From Acephala macrosclerotiorum (taxonomy: Eukaryota > Ascomycota > Leotiomycetes > Helotiales > Mollisiaceae): 64,000 bases of DNA. Below the pieces are notes generated by a model. That model was not told the origin of the DNA and did not search any database. It was given only the letters and a program-made list of their open reading frames with translations. Location: the NCBI GenBank assembly GCA_014904845.1, contig MU119205.1:558001-622000 (forward strand), given 5' to 3'. Numbering within the stretch: position 1 is the stretch's first letter; each line of letters starts with the position of its first letter. Below, in pieces: positions 48,164 to 59,864 of the stretch. The position numbers and the translations under genes were made by a program.

Positions 48164-49902
48164 ATGGGAATAAAAGGGTGTTGGACTTGCAGAGGTAAAC
48201 ACATCAAGAGTGGATAAGCTGCCATATGAACGTTGATGTGCTGATTTCTGCTTAGAGCGCAAAGTCCGATGTGACTCGCAGTGGCCGAGATGTGGCAACT
48301 GCACGAAGGCGCGGCGCGTCTGTCAAGGCTATGGCATCCAGCTGTCCTGGCCTCGAGATAGCGACGGAAAAAGAGCAATAATCTCGCGAGATACAGCGAA
48401 TACTCTTCAATCAAATGCCAAGAGGTTCTTGAATTCATCTTCTTGGGACATATCGCTCTCAGAGGAGCTAGAGAACGGAAGGATTTCCAGTGAAAATCAC
48501 CTCTGACACACTGGCAAGCTGCTTGATACTAACGGCAGTTACCTATAGCTCGTTACCTTCGTACCATGAAAGTCCCTCGCCCGACCTATCTATCGCCCAC
48601 TGTCATCAACAGAGAAGAGTCGCATTTACTGGGGTTCTGTATGTAGGGTGACTCTCCAGACCCAATCATCCTACTGACCAAAACATCTCAGTCAACGAAT
48701 CAAGATCACTGATACTAGGACCAACCGACGAGGAGGTTTTGGCACAATTTATCTTGAGAATTGCATTCTCAGATCCATCCGATGAGACCAACCCAGTCCT
48801 ACAAGGCGTGTTTGCTCTTGCATCACTGCAGCTTCACGGTAGCTTGAAGAGCTTTCGCTATAAACATCTTGTGGTATCATCAGTTAAAGAGCCAATCAAC
48901 TGGCTCGACGAGAAGACGCTGCTTCAGAACTTGATGGCAATGATGCTTTTGTATCATTATGAGGTAGTATAACTCGGTCCTCATAGGCTTGCTATAGTCG
49001 GCTAATAATCACAGCTCTCACTCGAATCAAACTCTAAAGGGAGTTGGGTTGTATTTCTATGCACAGTGAAAAGGATTATCAACACGTCACCAGCAATTCA
49101 CAAGCTAGTTCGGCAAGAATATTCGGTCTTCCTTGATTGGATTTATTATCACGAGGCCCTCGCAGAGTTTACAGTCAGGCATTGGAATGTACCTTATGAA
49201 GGTTGCGGCTTTGCTCCAATAGCAAGATCACCCAGAGCCATCGAGGGAAGCGGTTCAAAGGTAAATGGAAGCCTTTTGCACGTTCTTTGACATCATCTAA
49301 TACTGCGGCAGGTAGAGAACAACATCGGCTGTCCAATTGATGTGCTCCAGCTCGTTGTACATACATGTAGACTAGCTATAGTCCCAAGACCCTCCGAGAT
49401 GAATTATGCAAATGCTGGAATAGAGCGCACGAAGGTGCTGGAACAGAACATTTCCAGAGCAGTGGGAGATTATGGCCCTATTCACGTACAATCTGCAACA
49501 CCGATAGACCGGAATACTATGGTCTCCGATCTTCATCGACTCGCGTGCTTGATATATGTCAATCGGGCGGTCCACCGCGTTTCAGGAACAGAATTCCGTC
49601 ATAGACGACTTGTGAGAGAGGGAATATTGCTGTTGACCAAGATGATAACATGCCAGCACGCGTGGCCATTGTTCATTATCGCCTGCGAAGCAGTTGACGA
49701 TGATCAGCGACTTGCTATCCTGGACGTCTTTGAACAAAGTCGGCAAGATCGAAGACGAAGATCAAGTCATATTCATTTTATTCAGCATTTGGTTGAGGCT
49801 GTGTGGAATCAGCATGATCTCAATGCAGAGAACCAAGTCGATTATCTCACAATTTTCGATGCGGTTGTTGGTGGAGTTTCATTCATGCCACCATTTGCCT
49901 GA
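48164..49902 (+). CDS. Zn2Cys6 transcription factor (Fungal_trans_2 type)
   Basis: Six exons: 48164-48194, 48256-48489, 48549-48638, 48692-48963, 49015-49260 and 49312-49902. They join in phase for 487 residues. The zinc cluster has all six cysteines (C6, C9, C16, C23, C26, C33) and is split by intron 1 within codon 11. The middle domain shows NESRSLILGPTDEEVLAQF, AFSD, VLQGVFALASLQLHGS and LQNLMAMMLLYHYE, then GSWVVFL, as in the fungal-specific domain PF11951. Intron 2's correct acceptor is CTATAG (48548): the nearer GGCAG would put the next exon out of frame. Nuclear DNA-binding regulator; targets unknown. Convergent with the next gene, 77 bp between stops. Confidence 0.85.
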
Positions 49903-49979
49903 GTTCAGGTCTTGGCCCTATCATTATTTCTATCTACTGTTTTGATATTCTATCAAGATAGATCCATTCAGCTTGTAGA

Positions 49980-51096
49980 CTAGAACCAATCAACATTTTT
50001 TCCGCTATCTCCGAAAACATTCTTTCCGTGATGTGTCAAAAATTTCCCACTGTCCGCTTCCGTCAAGCTCTGAATCACCTGAAGCATATTGGTGACTGCT
50101 TCATCTACTGGAGCCGGTCCATTGACGTTTGGGTCGAGCCTATGAAATACACTTAGCACGAATTTACGTACTTCCGGGTCGCCTGTGACTGCTTGAGCTG
50201 TTCTGAGTCAGTTATCTGTGCCGACACGATTCGCCTTGCGTATTGACTGACCAGCATCTGTGTTTACCCATCCTGGACTCAGAGACAGTGTCTTGATGCC
50301 ATATTGGGCCAACTCAGCGCCGAATTTGGTGATGACGACCATCATGCCAGCCTTGGCGGCAGAATATCCCAGCAAGTTAGGAAGGCCAGTGATACGATTG
50401 AACTCAATGTCTCCACTCTGACTGGAAATGAATATGATCTTCTTCTCTTTGCCGTTACGAACGAGATCGATGAAGGAGTTGATGACGAAGATGTTACTGA
50501 TCACGTTTGTTTTGACCTGTGTGCAGTCAACTTTTGCTGTTATCGCTCAAGTGCTAGCTGAAGGAACACACGTTCTCATTAATCTCCTTCTCTAGAGCTT
50601 CCCCCTTGCCATGACTGCACTGTGTCAGCAATTTGAACTCTCAAGCGCATTAGGCCTGTTTACTCACAAAGCACTTGGCGGTAGCGCGCTGGTCTCTGGC
50701 CCTGCGGAGCTAGCGTTGAGAATCAAGACATCAAGCGAACCGGCCGTGACTTGAGAGACTTCAGCGGCAGCCTGAGCCAATTTCTTCGGGTCGGAGATAT
50801 CGGTCACGATAATATGGATATTTTTGCGCTTTGAAGCAAGCTCCTCAAGCGGACCAGCAGTTCCTCGACTTCGAATGAGGGCAAACACTTGGTTTTTCGG
50901 ATCGCCGGACTTTGGTGGCGCAGTCAGTGACATGCCTTTGCCATGACTGTAATTGCAGCGGTAGACTCACAAGATTATTGACGAACTCGAACTGCAAAGA
51001 TGGTCTTGTTAGCATTTGAGGATGTGGTTGTGGTGTTGATCCGGGGAAACTTACGCCGATGCCTCGCGTCGCGCCGGTGATAGCCCAGGATACCAT
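49980..51096 (-). CDS. Short-chain dehydrogenase/reductase
   Basis: Six exons on the minus strand (51096-51055, 50991-50971, 50909-50668, 50614-50572, 50516-50252, 50197-49980) join in phase for 276 residues. Exon 2 is a 21-nt microexon coding FEFVNNL. The NAD(P)-binding motif TGATRGIG is at 7-14. The active-site Tyr167 and Lys171 lie in YSAAK, with Ser147/148 in FISSQSG, and the NAS-type LILNASSAG strand is present. The SPGWVNTDAG loop follows. This is a complete, probably active enzyme of the classical/atypical SDR family similar to sniffer-type carbonyl reductases. The substrate cannot be told. It may be a target of the convergent regulator, by proximity only. Confidence 0.85.
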
Positions 51097-51499
51097 TTTC
51101 GGTTTCGTCGATATAAAAGGCAGCGATAAGTGACCAGTAAAGAATGTTGAAGAGGGTAAGGAAAAGATGGTTCGTTTGACTCAGTTCGTTTGGTTGTGAA
51201 GATGCGTCGACAGAAGGGGAGGCTGTCGCATCCTCTTATACCATCGCGGGACATCGCGATGTGCCATGGAAGTGAGAGTTATCCGGTCGAATATTTGCAA
51301 TCACTAGAAAGTATTTGCGAAGAGATATTTGTAAATCACTGGAAAGTATTTGCGAAGTAATATTAATAATTCACATTTAGAGTTTTTGCTGATACTATTA
51401 ATAGCGGATGGCGGTAGAATTGAATAAAGTGAGGCAACTTTCTCCGACTCTGGCCACTTTTCCAAAGTTTCTTTGACGATCCCCGAATTACGGTACGCC

Positions 51500-51611
51500 A
51501 TATTATATATTTAAATAGTAACGCGATTTTATAATTTGTATATTTTATTGTAAAATTTATTATAAAAATATTTATATAAATAATATAAAATTAAATTAAT
51601 ACGTATTTAAA

Positions 51612-51683
<72 letters not shown>

Positions 51684-51960
51684 AATTTTTTTATAAATTT
51701 TTTAATTTTTTTTTAAAAATATTAAAATTTATTTATTAAATAAATATTTAAATAAAATTAATAATTTTATTATATTTTTTTTAATTTATAAATATTATAA
51801 ATTCGAATAAAATTTTTTAAAATTATTATAATAAATAAAATAATACGACGGTTTTAATAAGTACTTTTTAAGCTTATAATTTGTCAATTTAAATAATATA
51901 TTTAATAATTTTAATAAGCTGGTTAATTGATTAAAGTAATGAAATCTAGCTAAGTGCGAG
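51500..51960. repeat. AT-rich island with (ATT)n microsatellite
   Basis: Nearly pure A/T. An ATT tract of more than 20 repeats occupies about 51,612-51,682. It abuts the truncated 3' side of the NLR pseudogene, so degeneration of a repeat there may have removed the rest of that gene. Confidence 0.8.
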
Positions 51961-52010
51961 AATATTATATCCATTGCAATACTTACTCAGCACTAAAACC
52001 ACTCGAAAGT

Positions 52011-53364
52011 CTAATAATCCTCGTGGTCTCCTTCGTACTCGTCCAAGCCATCAATGAATAGGCAAAGTCTGGTAGAAGCTGGGGCAAGGGCGATCCAGCG
52101 TTTGAATGCAGATTCAAGTGCCCGGATTGACCAACTTATCGGAGCGCATCGACATTTTCGGCTAAGGTAACGGACCGTTGACACCATTCATTCGGATATA
52201 CCTCTCGTACTAGATCTGGGCGTTTGTAAAGCAGCTGGTACAAGAGAGATCGGAGGAGCCCGGCTTGAGATCTTTGCTCCAAGGTTACCCCGTTCCAGAA
52301 GAAGAATCCAGATAGTTCCAGATCGAAGCCGCGCGCCCAGGTACGAAGAAAATGGCGAGTATGTCCGTGGTCGAAGATGTACCTCATCAATGTCGATTTA
52401 CCACTTCCCGCCCGGCCATGAATCCAGTATAGACCGTGCCCTGATATGAGCCACTGGACAAAGCTGGCCCACTTGTGTTTTCGGATTGTAGTCTCATCAA
52501 AAATCCATCGGAATGTCCTACAATGTGCTTCAGGGATGTCTAGGTGACGTTGTTCTAGGGTTGGAAAGCGAAGTGACTGTAACAAATGCACTTCAACGTC
52601 CTGTGTATTTCCTAGTGCACAGAGAAGTGCAACCTGAGCTTTAGTCTGAACGTCGATATTGGATTGAATGATTCAAGCACCCTGATTTGCAAATTCATCC
52701 TAGAGCGTAGCGCGTGTCTCAATGAGCAGCTGAATTGTTTTCTCGGTGTCCCGTGAGAGCATGGACATTGCATTTTCATGGCGTAGACCCAGAGCGTCGG
52801 CCTTCTCCCTAGAACGTCGGTCAGCGGTCTTGATTGTAGGCGAGTGACAGAACTGAAGGAGGTCCCTAAAAGCACTTACATAATAGCTATCAAAAGATGA
52901 GAATTTAACTCATCCCTGCACTTAGCCAGGTTTTGAGCAAGAGAATCGACAACATCTTTCGAATGGATCGCCTTGATCGCTTGTCTGAAACTCTTCCATT
53001 TTGGGTGCTTCTGCTTGTCGTCCACTCGAAGCCCCTTTAGTCGTACCATCAGCTCGTCCCCTAGCAAGGCGCATCTCTCACAAATTGCTTTAAGAACCTC
53101 GGAATTTTCTGAAAGTCGGCCTAGCGATTGGAGGTTGTTGAGTGAGGTATTCACACCTTTTGACAAGCCATTCAAGCGCCGAATGGCTTCTTCATGGTCT
53201 ATGTTAGACTGCAGCCCTCCATGAGCATATATTTGACGTGACTTGGAGACAAGGCTGCCCCCAAATTGAATGAACTGGACATTGTTATAAGGACATAAAA
53301 CGCATAACAGAAAGTTATGTAAGGTATCAAGGAGCCGAAAGAAATTTGAACGATGAGTGAGCAA
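52011..53364 (-). pseudogene. NACHT-type NLR pseudogene
   Basis: The minus strand reads an NLR N-terminus (VQFIQFGGSLVSKSRQIY, LGDELMVRLKGL, WKSFRQAIKAI). A 71-nt intron (52809-52879) follows. Then comes the linker VEVHLLQSLRFPTLEQRHLDI and the NACHT nucleotide-binding site GLYWIHGRAGSGKSTLMR. A Walker B-like CLFIDGLDEYEGD appears in another frame near 52,040. Defects are TAG at 52700-52702, TGA at 52673-52675, a frameshift after position about 52,140, and a TAG at 52011-52013. Everything 3' (repeat domains) is missing, where an AT-rich island begins. The two nonsense codons fit C-to-T change of CAG and CGA. Such proteins act in non-self recognition; this copy is dead. Confidence 0.8.
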
Positions 53365-54154
53365 GAGATGTCGCCCTCAGATTTGATCGCCTCGCCGGCC
53401 TCGTGTAACGAGTGAAAGCCTCGCATTCTGCCCAGCTGCAGAGTCGCTTCTGAGTCCAACGAACTCATTCCTCGATTGCTCAACGTTACACTCATCACTC
53501 AGCCCCAAGCACCAGCATAGGACTTGCTACGAGCTCTACCAGTAACCAAGCAATGCATAAAAACGATAAGAAGAACAGCATCTGTTTGCCCAGCAAGGCG
53601 ACTGTCGGTCCAATGCCTCGACGCCTCGTCTTCGGGTTGTCGGTGAACGACGTGCGCATTCTTATTATACAGGTCATGATTCTCACTGGGTATCGTGAAT
53701 TGTAAAATTTGTCGTGCGTAGCGTAAGGATTGCCTCTTCGAGCCACGATGATGAATGAGGCTGGGAGTTCGCCGCAAGCCACACAGCCCCTCCATCGGGA
53801 AGGGTCAACACTAGCAACGCTAGATCACGCTGTGGACATTCACATCATCCCTTCGTATTGCAGCCTTCAAGATTATCAGGACGAACCTACGAATAATACC
53901 AGCCATCTGCGTACATACAAGGACACATCCAACATATATATCGAATATCCAACACAGAAGTTCTTCCTGAGACGTCGATCGAATTTGGCGGGCCTCGTCT
54001 GTGACGTAGCACACGAGCCTTGCAGGTCAACAGGCAGGAACCCGGCACATGATTGAGATCACAAAGGAAACTACCTTTACGACCACGAAAGTTACATATC
54101 GAGAAGCTGCATTCATGCTCTGTGGAAGGGACAGTCCCCTAAGGCGCGGCAATG
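53365..54154. other. Intergenic region
   Basis: Holds the decayed 5' end of the NLR gene and the upstream region of the AAA ATPase. No further feature is supported. Confidence 0.4.
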
Positions 54155-56895
54155 ATGCGAAACAAGACATCATCAAGTCTTCAAAAGACCTACGATGAAT
54201 GCTATCTAACATGTTCTACTGCTGTATATTTTGAGAACAAGGTAAGTATCTTCTATGCAGATTGGTACATGGAACAAATTCTCGTTGGGCATCATCGTGA
54301 ACAATTGCTGACTGCAGATTGATCCAGGGCAACGAAGCAGAAGCATTACGATCATGGCGCAAGGCTCTCGATGAGATATACTTCCACAACGCATACCGCA
54401 TGCCAGCTGGGTATGTTCCACGATCAGAGACCGAGAAGACTCTCAAGAACAGCCTGCGGGACATGGAATTGCGGTGTAAAGAGCGCGTCGACTTATTAGA
54501 AGCATTGAAACAATCACGAGAAGAAAAGGTTGCCAGTGACACACCAGTCGACAGTTCGAACGGCAAGATCACGAAATCGGCATCGAGGACACCGAGACAC
54601 AGTTCGGAGGTCGAGTACAACGAGAAAGGATTTATTGGCGAGGGCACAATTCCTGCTGTCAGCTTCCCTGACCTCTCGAGATCAACACCACCTGCGCTGC
54701 CACAACGACCTGCTATGTTGACGAAGAACAGCTCCGAGAGAGCTGTGGTGGGAAACAGACCAAGCCCTAGCGCATCTTCATCGGTATACTCTGCCCCGTC
54801 GTCAAGGACAGTCACTCCTGCATATTCTGCTTCACTCGCCCCTCCTATGAAGAAGACATCCAGGAGTCCGAGCCCCGAGAAAGGAAGGACAATGCTTCAT
54901 ACCTTGAGATCAGGAGACAAAAATGGGAGGAAGCCAAGCCCGAGATCATCTGGAGCTAGGATAGAGAATCCTGTTACAAATAAGGCTGCTACTTTGGCTT
55001 GGCAATCCGCTGGCAGAAGTAGCAGAGATAAGCTTGGGCGCAGCCTTGATGCAGAAATCGATAATAGCTCTACGACCCTTCCAGATTCAGTTCGCCAGAC
55101 CAGTGTGAGTGATCCAGTACCAGGATCATCACACAATGTGAGATATGACAAAGGAACTCGAACTTTAGTGCCCGATAGCTCCCTTCCAAAGCCTCCTACT
55201 TCTCCAGACTTCTCAGGCGGGCCGTACTCAGGACCTTCTGGCCCGTCAAATAGCTACCCGTTCCCACCAACCGATCCAAGTCAGCCCGGTGCTGTTTCTG
55301 GATCAATGCTTACAGCTGCAGCATTGCAAGACCTTATAGATCTTGATCCACCTACTCCGTCCACTGATTCGACTGTACCAAAAATGAAGAGAATCCCACC
55401 TCCACCGCCGCTACATTTACGTCCTCAAACAAAGCTGGAGCCCATGTCCTATCCTACGTACCGAAAAGAATACGCAGAGCCGGACGTAAGAAAATTAAAG
55501 GCAGATGCAGCACTGCCTGTCCGGAGGAAAGCTGCCGTACGAGAGGGAGCAGATGCTAAATCTTCCTCAAGTAAGCTTTCAAGGAAACCAGTAGCAGCAA
55601 ATAGCTCGTCTCCTCGACACCGCGACCGGCACTCCGAGAAGGACAGCGAGAGAAGGACACAACGACGTGAGGCGAGAAAGGCAAAGAACGAAGACGTATC
55701 TTCTCAAAGCGTCGACGACGATACAACTAGTAGTGGTGGAAACGGGCCACAGCCTAAAAGGAAGGTCAAACAGAAGCAAAAGGAGAAAGAACTTCTCGCA
55801 GAACCTACAACTCCTACATCGGGAGATTCCGAGCAGGAAGACGATGCAATCAAAAGTGCTTGGGAAGCGAAGATTCAGCAGCTCATGAAGAATTTGCCGA
55901 AGGGTGTCGACGAAGGAGCTGCTAAGCAAATTTTTAACGAGATTGTGGTACAAGGCGACGAAGTTCATTGGGACGATGTAGCAGGTCTTGACATTGCCAA
56001 AAAAGCATTGAAGGAAGCAGTGGTCTATCCGTTCCTTCGACCAGATCTTTTCATGGGACTCCGTGAGCCAGCTCGGGGCATGCTGTTATTTGGACCTCCC
56101 GGTACAGGAAAAACTATGTTAGCAAGAGCTGTTGCTACAGAGTCCAGGTCAACATTCTTCTCAATATCAGCAAGCAGTCTCACGAGCAAGTACCTGGGGG
56201 AATCAGAGAAACTGGTTCGTGCTTTGTTCCAACTTGCGAAGGCTTTGGCACCAAGTATCATCTTTGTGGACGAGATCGACTCTCTTCTATCCTCGAGATC
56301 TGGTTCTGGTGAACATGAATCTACTCGACGGATCAAGACTGAATTCTTGATCCAGTGGAGTGATCTTCAACGTGCAGCAGCAGGTCGAGAACAAAGTGAG
56401 AGGGAGAAAGAGAAGGGCGACGCTAGCCGAGTCCTTGTATTAGCTGCTACTAATCTTCCATGGGCTATTGACGAGGCTGCTAGAAGACGATTCGTGAGAA
56501 GACAGTACATACCTTTGCCAGAGGACGAGACAAGAGCGACTCAACTACGAACACTGTTAGGACATCAAAAGCACAGCTTAGATGAGGATGATATCCAGAG
56601 ACTAGTTGAGCTGACTGATGGTATGTACCTACTGTAGTATTTCGACATTGACGTTTTGCTGACTTCTGTCATAGGCTTCTCGGGATCTGATATCACGGCA
56701 CTTGCTAAAGATGCCGCAATGGGTCCACTTCGCTCACTGGGCGAAGCTCTTCTTCACATGTCTATGGACGAGATTCGGCCGATACAGTTCGTGGACTTCG
56801 AAGCAAGTCTGATCAACATCAGGCCTAGTGTCAGTAAACAAGGTCTCAAGGAGTTCGAGGATTGGGCAAAGGAATTCGGCGAACGGGGTGGCTAG
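54155..56895 (+). CDS. AAA ATPase, spastin/fidgetin-related (yeast Sap1/Yta6 type)
   Basis: Three exons (54155-54241, 54328-56620, 56675-56895) join in phase for 866 residues. The first 29-codon exon, [20 protein letters not shown], completes an MIT-like helical domain with exon 2 ([36 protein letters not shown]). A Ser/Pro-rich linker of about 450 residues follows. The AAA domain has [18 protein letters not shown], Walker A GPPGTGKT (about 618-625), the pore-loop region [10 protein letters not shown], Walker [15 protein letters not shown] (about 673) and the C-terminal [20 protein letters not shown] with the Vps4-like last helix. The meiotic-clade AAA family remodels protein polymers or ESCRT/microtubule substrates; the fungal role is poorly defined. 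The acceptor for exon 2 is GATCCAG, since the nearer TGCAG breaks the frame. Confidence 0.9.
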
Positions 56896-57296
56896 TATCA
56901 TTTGCGCGGTGCTTTTTGTCTTGTGTAAATTTGGGCATGGATGGTTCCAATGGTTGGTCTGGATTGGAATCCGTAGGAACTAGTTGGGAGGCACGCATGA
57001 TTGCTGATTGCTTGTAAATGGTATGATTGCGTTCATACAATAGCAATTGCAGCAAGACCTAAGACATGGTCTGATCATCAACGTTGAATTGTCCATTTCG
57101 AGTAGAGGTACTGTGGTGTAGAATTGTTCTTTCATGGTATAGTACACTATCGATATGCCCTACGCCCAGCAATGCTTTCCCATCGCACAAATATACACAT
57201 GATATACAGTATAAACCCTCCAAACGCCGCTCCCCTATTCTTCACACATCCACACCCTATCCATTCCGTTACGGCATCACCCTCTCACATCTCCCC
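56896..57296. other. Convergent intergenic region
   Basis: 401 bp between the stops of the AAA ATPase and MRPS17 genes. Presumed 3' untranslated sequence only. Confidence 0.45.
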
Positions 57297-57849
57297 TCAA
57301 GCCTGCCTCTCCCCCTCACCCTCACTCTCCTCAACACGCTCCCCAATTCTAGCCAATCTTCTCCTCTCCTCCTTCGCAGCCCTTTTCGCCTCCCTCATCG
57401 CCAACCTCTCTTCCTCACTCGGTACCTTCGGTCTCGCCTCAATTGGATCCCCGAATGGTGCTAATATGCTGTTTACAACGTGGTGGACGTGTTTGCTTGC
57501 TCGCCAGCCGGGGGAGATGCTGATTATGTCGCCGATTCGGAGGGAGGAGGCGGGGTCGTGGACTAGGAGGTGGGAGGTGCGGTTGAAATGCTGAGGGGAT
57601 ATGTTAGTTTCTTAGTTTTTTGGTGTTTAGAGGGTTGACGGTTAGGGGGTCTACGATTTGGAGAATGAGAGAAGTTGAGGAGAGGGGAAATTTGGGGAAG
57701 GCGAAGGACAGAGAGCATACCTTTCTGATATGAGCATTCCATTTCTGTTGCCCAATTCTGACTTTCACAGTCTTTTCCATAAGACCTGCGGAGACGACTA
57801 CAGCGTTAATCTGCCGCGAGGCGGAGGCCGCAAGTTTTTGTGTTGACAT
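57297..57849 (-). CDS. MRPS17: Mitochondrial small ribosomal subunit protein uS17m
   Basis: Two exons (57849-57721 and 57590-57297) join in phase for 140 residues. The uS17 fold is visible in AVVVSAGLMEKTVKVRI, then KWNAHIRK, HFNRTSHLLVHDP and RIGDIISISPGW. Bacterial S17 shares the G-M-D/E-KTVxV and VHD signatures. A basic, Glu-rich C-terminal extension (EEERLAMREAKRAAKEERRR) is typical of the fungal mitochondrial form. Binds 15S rRNA in the mitochondrial matrix. No problem in the model; the intron is 130 nt. Confidence 0.9.
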
Positions 57850-59864
57850 GTTTGCTCGATCCCACAATTGAGGTCGCAGATTGAGGGATATTTAGATTTG
57901 TGAGCTGGGCCGGAAGCTTCGAGGGAGCCTGAGATGCGCGAGGACGACTTTTTGAGCCGAAAGTTTTTCCGTTCCGAAGATTGCACGTGATTCGAACTTC
58001 ATCTCGACGACCTTTCTAGAGCTCGCTATCCACGAGCGTCAAGAGGTCTCAATTCTGTATCGATCTTCTACATTCAACTTGCGTTGAAACATATGAGGTC
58101 CGAAATAATATCAGGAATTGGAGAGCTATGGTAGTCTCCAAGCCAAAGCAGCGTGCCAAGCCATCCACGTTTTTTTAATTCGAGCGAGAAGAATATCCCT
58201 AGTAAAGTGCCCTTTTCAACTGCAAGCTGTGTGGGGAGTTTAAGTGCAGTAAGGTAGCCAAAGTTCAAGTTTGAAGCTCGATTGCAATCTTGTACCTATT
58301 TTGAACTCTGTCTTGTGCATTAGGTCTTCCTCTTGGCATCGATTGTTCGTGCGTTTTGTCAAGTTCAGTCTCATTCTCAGATTGTTCTTGATACCTTTAG
58401 TTATTTCTATTTCCATCGAGATGACTACGATAAGCGATATCTTGATCTATCCGTCCAGGCTGGGCTTGTTTGACTCGCCAATGCTTCAAAGATAATTCGG
58501 CTTCAAAAGCTTACGAGGTACTGCAGAAAGTATACAACTCTTCTTTCTCTATCTTCGATTCTATCAGCTTTCTTGCCCCTCAATTGTAGCTGTTCTCAGG
58601 TTTTATCATCTCAAGCTGTATTTCTCTCGACTATCAGATCCCTTAAACTATTCTTTTCTCATCTTTCCCCTCTCTCAAATCTATCCTCCCTCCAGGTCCC
58701 CTCCCCTCAGCCTTCCTACCTCCGACCTCTTACTTTGAGAGAGCAAAACGCATGCAATGATGGCATCGACACCATTCATAGCAGCAATCGCACAGAAGCC
58801 TCCCAAAATCTCCAAATTAGACTTCTTTCTTGTCCTAGGCCTCACAACTTGACACCCGCTTTTAGTCATGCTCTCCGAACCCCACATCATCCATTCTAAC
58901 AATATATTGTTAAGCGAATGGATAGGCAGCGCTCTCGAACTAGCGGCATACTGCGCTCTTGGCGCCCCAAAGCTCCACGATCAGTTCCCAAACATGCACC
59001 AACCGATGAGGAATGGGAGCCTCTCATAAAAAGAGCATTGAACTTCGAGGACTGCACTTGAACAAGTGAATCTGAGCCCTTATTCTCAGCGAGCAATTCT
59101 AAGAACCATTCAAAGGGCGTGAGTCGTTGTGAAGGGGAAGGCGTGAAAGAGGACCAGGATAAGGAGGGGGCTGTGAGGATCTGTGAATTAGATAAGGCGG
59201 GGAGAGATTCTCTGAACATAGAGCATTGGCAACGCATCAAATGTATTCGATTCGCGGAGAATGTCCAACGATGGAGCGAAATTAGACAGGGCGATGGTGA
59301 AGATTGAGCGCCTTCTTAAGAGCGAAAGACGCCCTCGTCGTCACGCCCAACTACCGGCGAAGGGAAGAGGTAAGTCAAAAAAAATTCCAAAAAAGAAAGA
59401 ATAAGAATAAAAATGAGAGAAGATACGAGAAAATACTTACTTACTGTTAGATCCTAGAATTTCTAGATTTATAGAGATTTGCGCTCTCCCTGGCACGCCG
59501 GCCTATGTGCGGTGGGCACACCAGATTTGGGATCGTATCTGGGAAACGCGGTCATAGAGGGGTGCCCATTATCACCGTATCGGAGCTGGAAGACAAAAAT
59601 GCTTATTTAAATATACATAGACGTTTAAGAAGCGATAGTGCTTTGGAAGATACGGCGTGGAGTTTTTCCGTTTCGGTAGAGGGATGAAGGTGACTGACTG
59701 GGTTAAGGTGGACTCTGGGCAAGTGCTGTGATCATTACCTTCATTTTAGCTCTTCATTTCGTGAGCCTCTTTTCTCGAACAGTAACCCAGAGTAATGTAC
59801 AGTGCATTTTCAGTCGCAATCTCATTCTAGGAAATTGTAGGACTTGAGTGAAGCCCTACTTATT
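57850..59864. other. Intergenic region, 2 kb
   Basis: Open frames are short, mostly without ATG, and show no motif. A 47-codon ATG frame at 58918 (MDRQRSRTSGILRSWRPK...) is the best small candidate but has no independent support. A-rich sequence occurs near 59,375-59,430. Confidence 0.4.

Noticed and set aside
48529..48548. GGCAG at 48538 as acceptor for exon 3 of the Zn2Cys6 gene
   Set aside because: It shifts the following exon by one base; CTATAG at 48548 restores the frame and keeps a normal branch distance.
58573..59240. Frames of 108-114 codons on both strands
   Set aside because: No recognisable motif and no splice structure; treated as intergenic.
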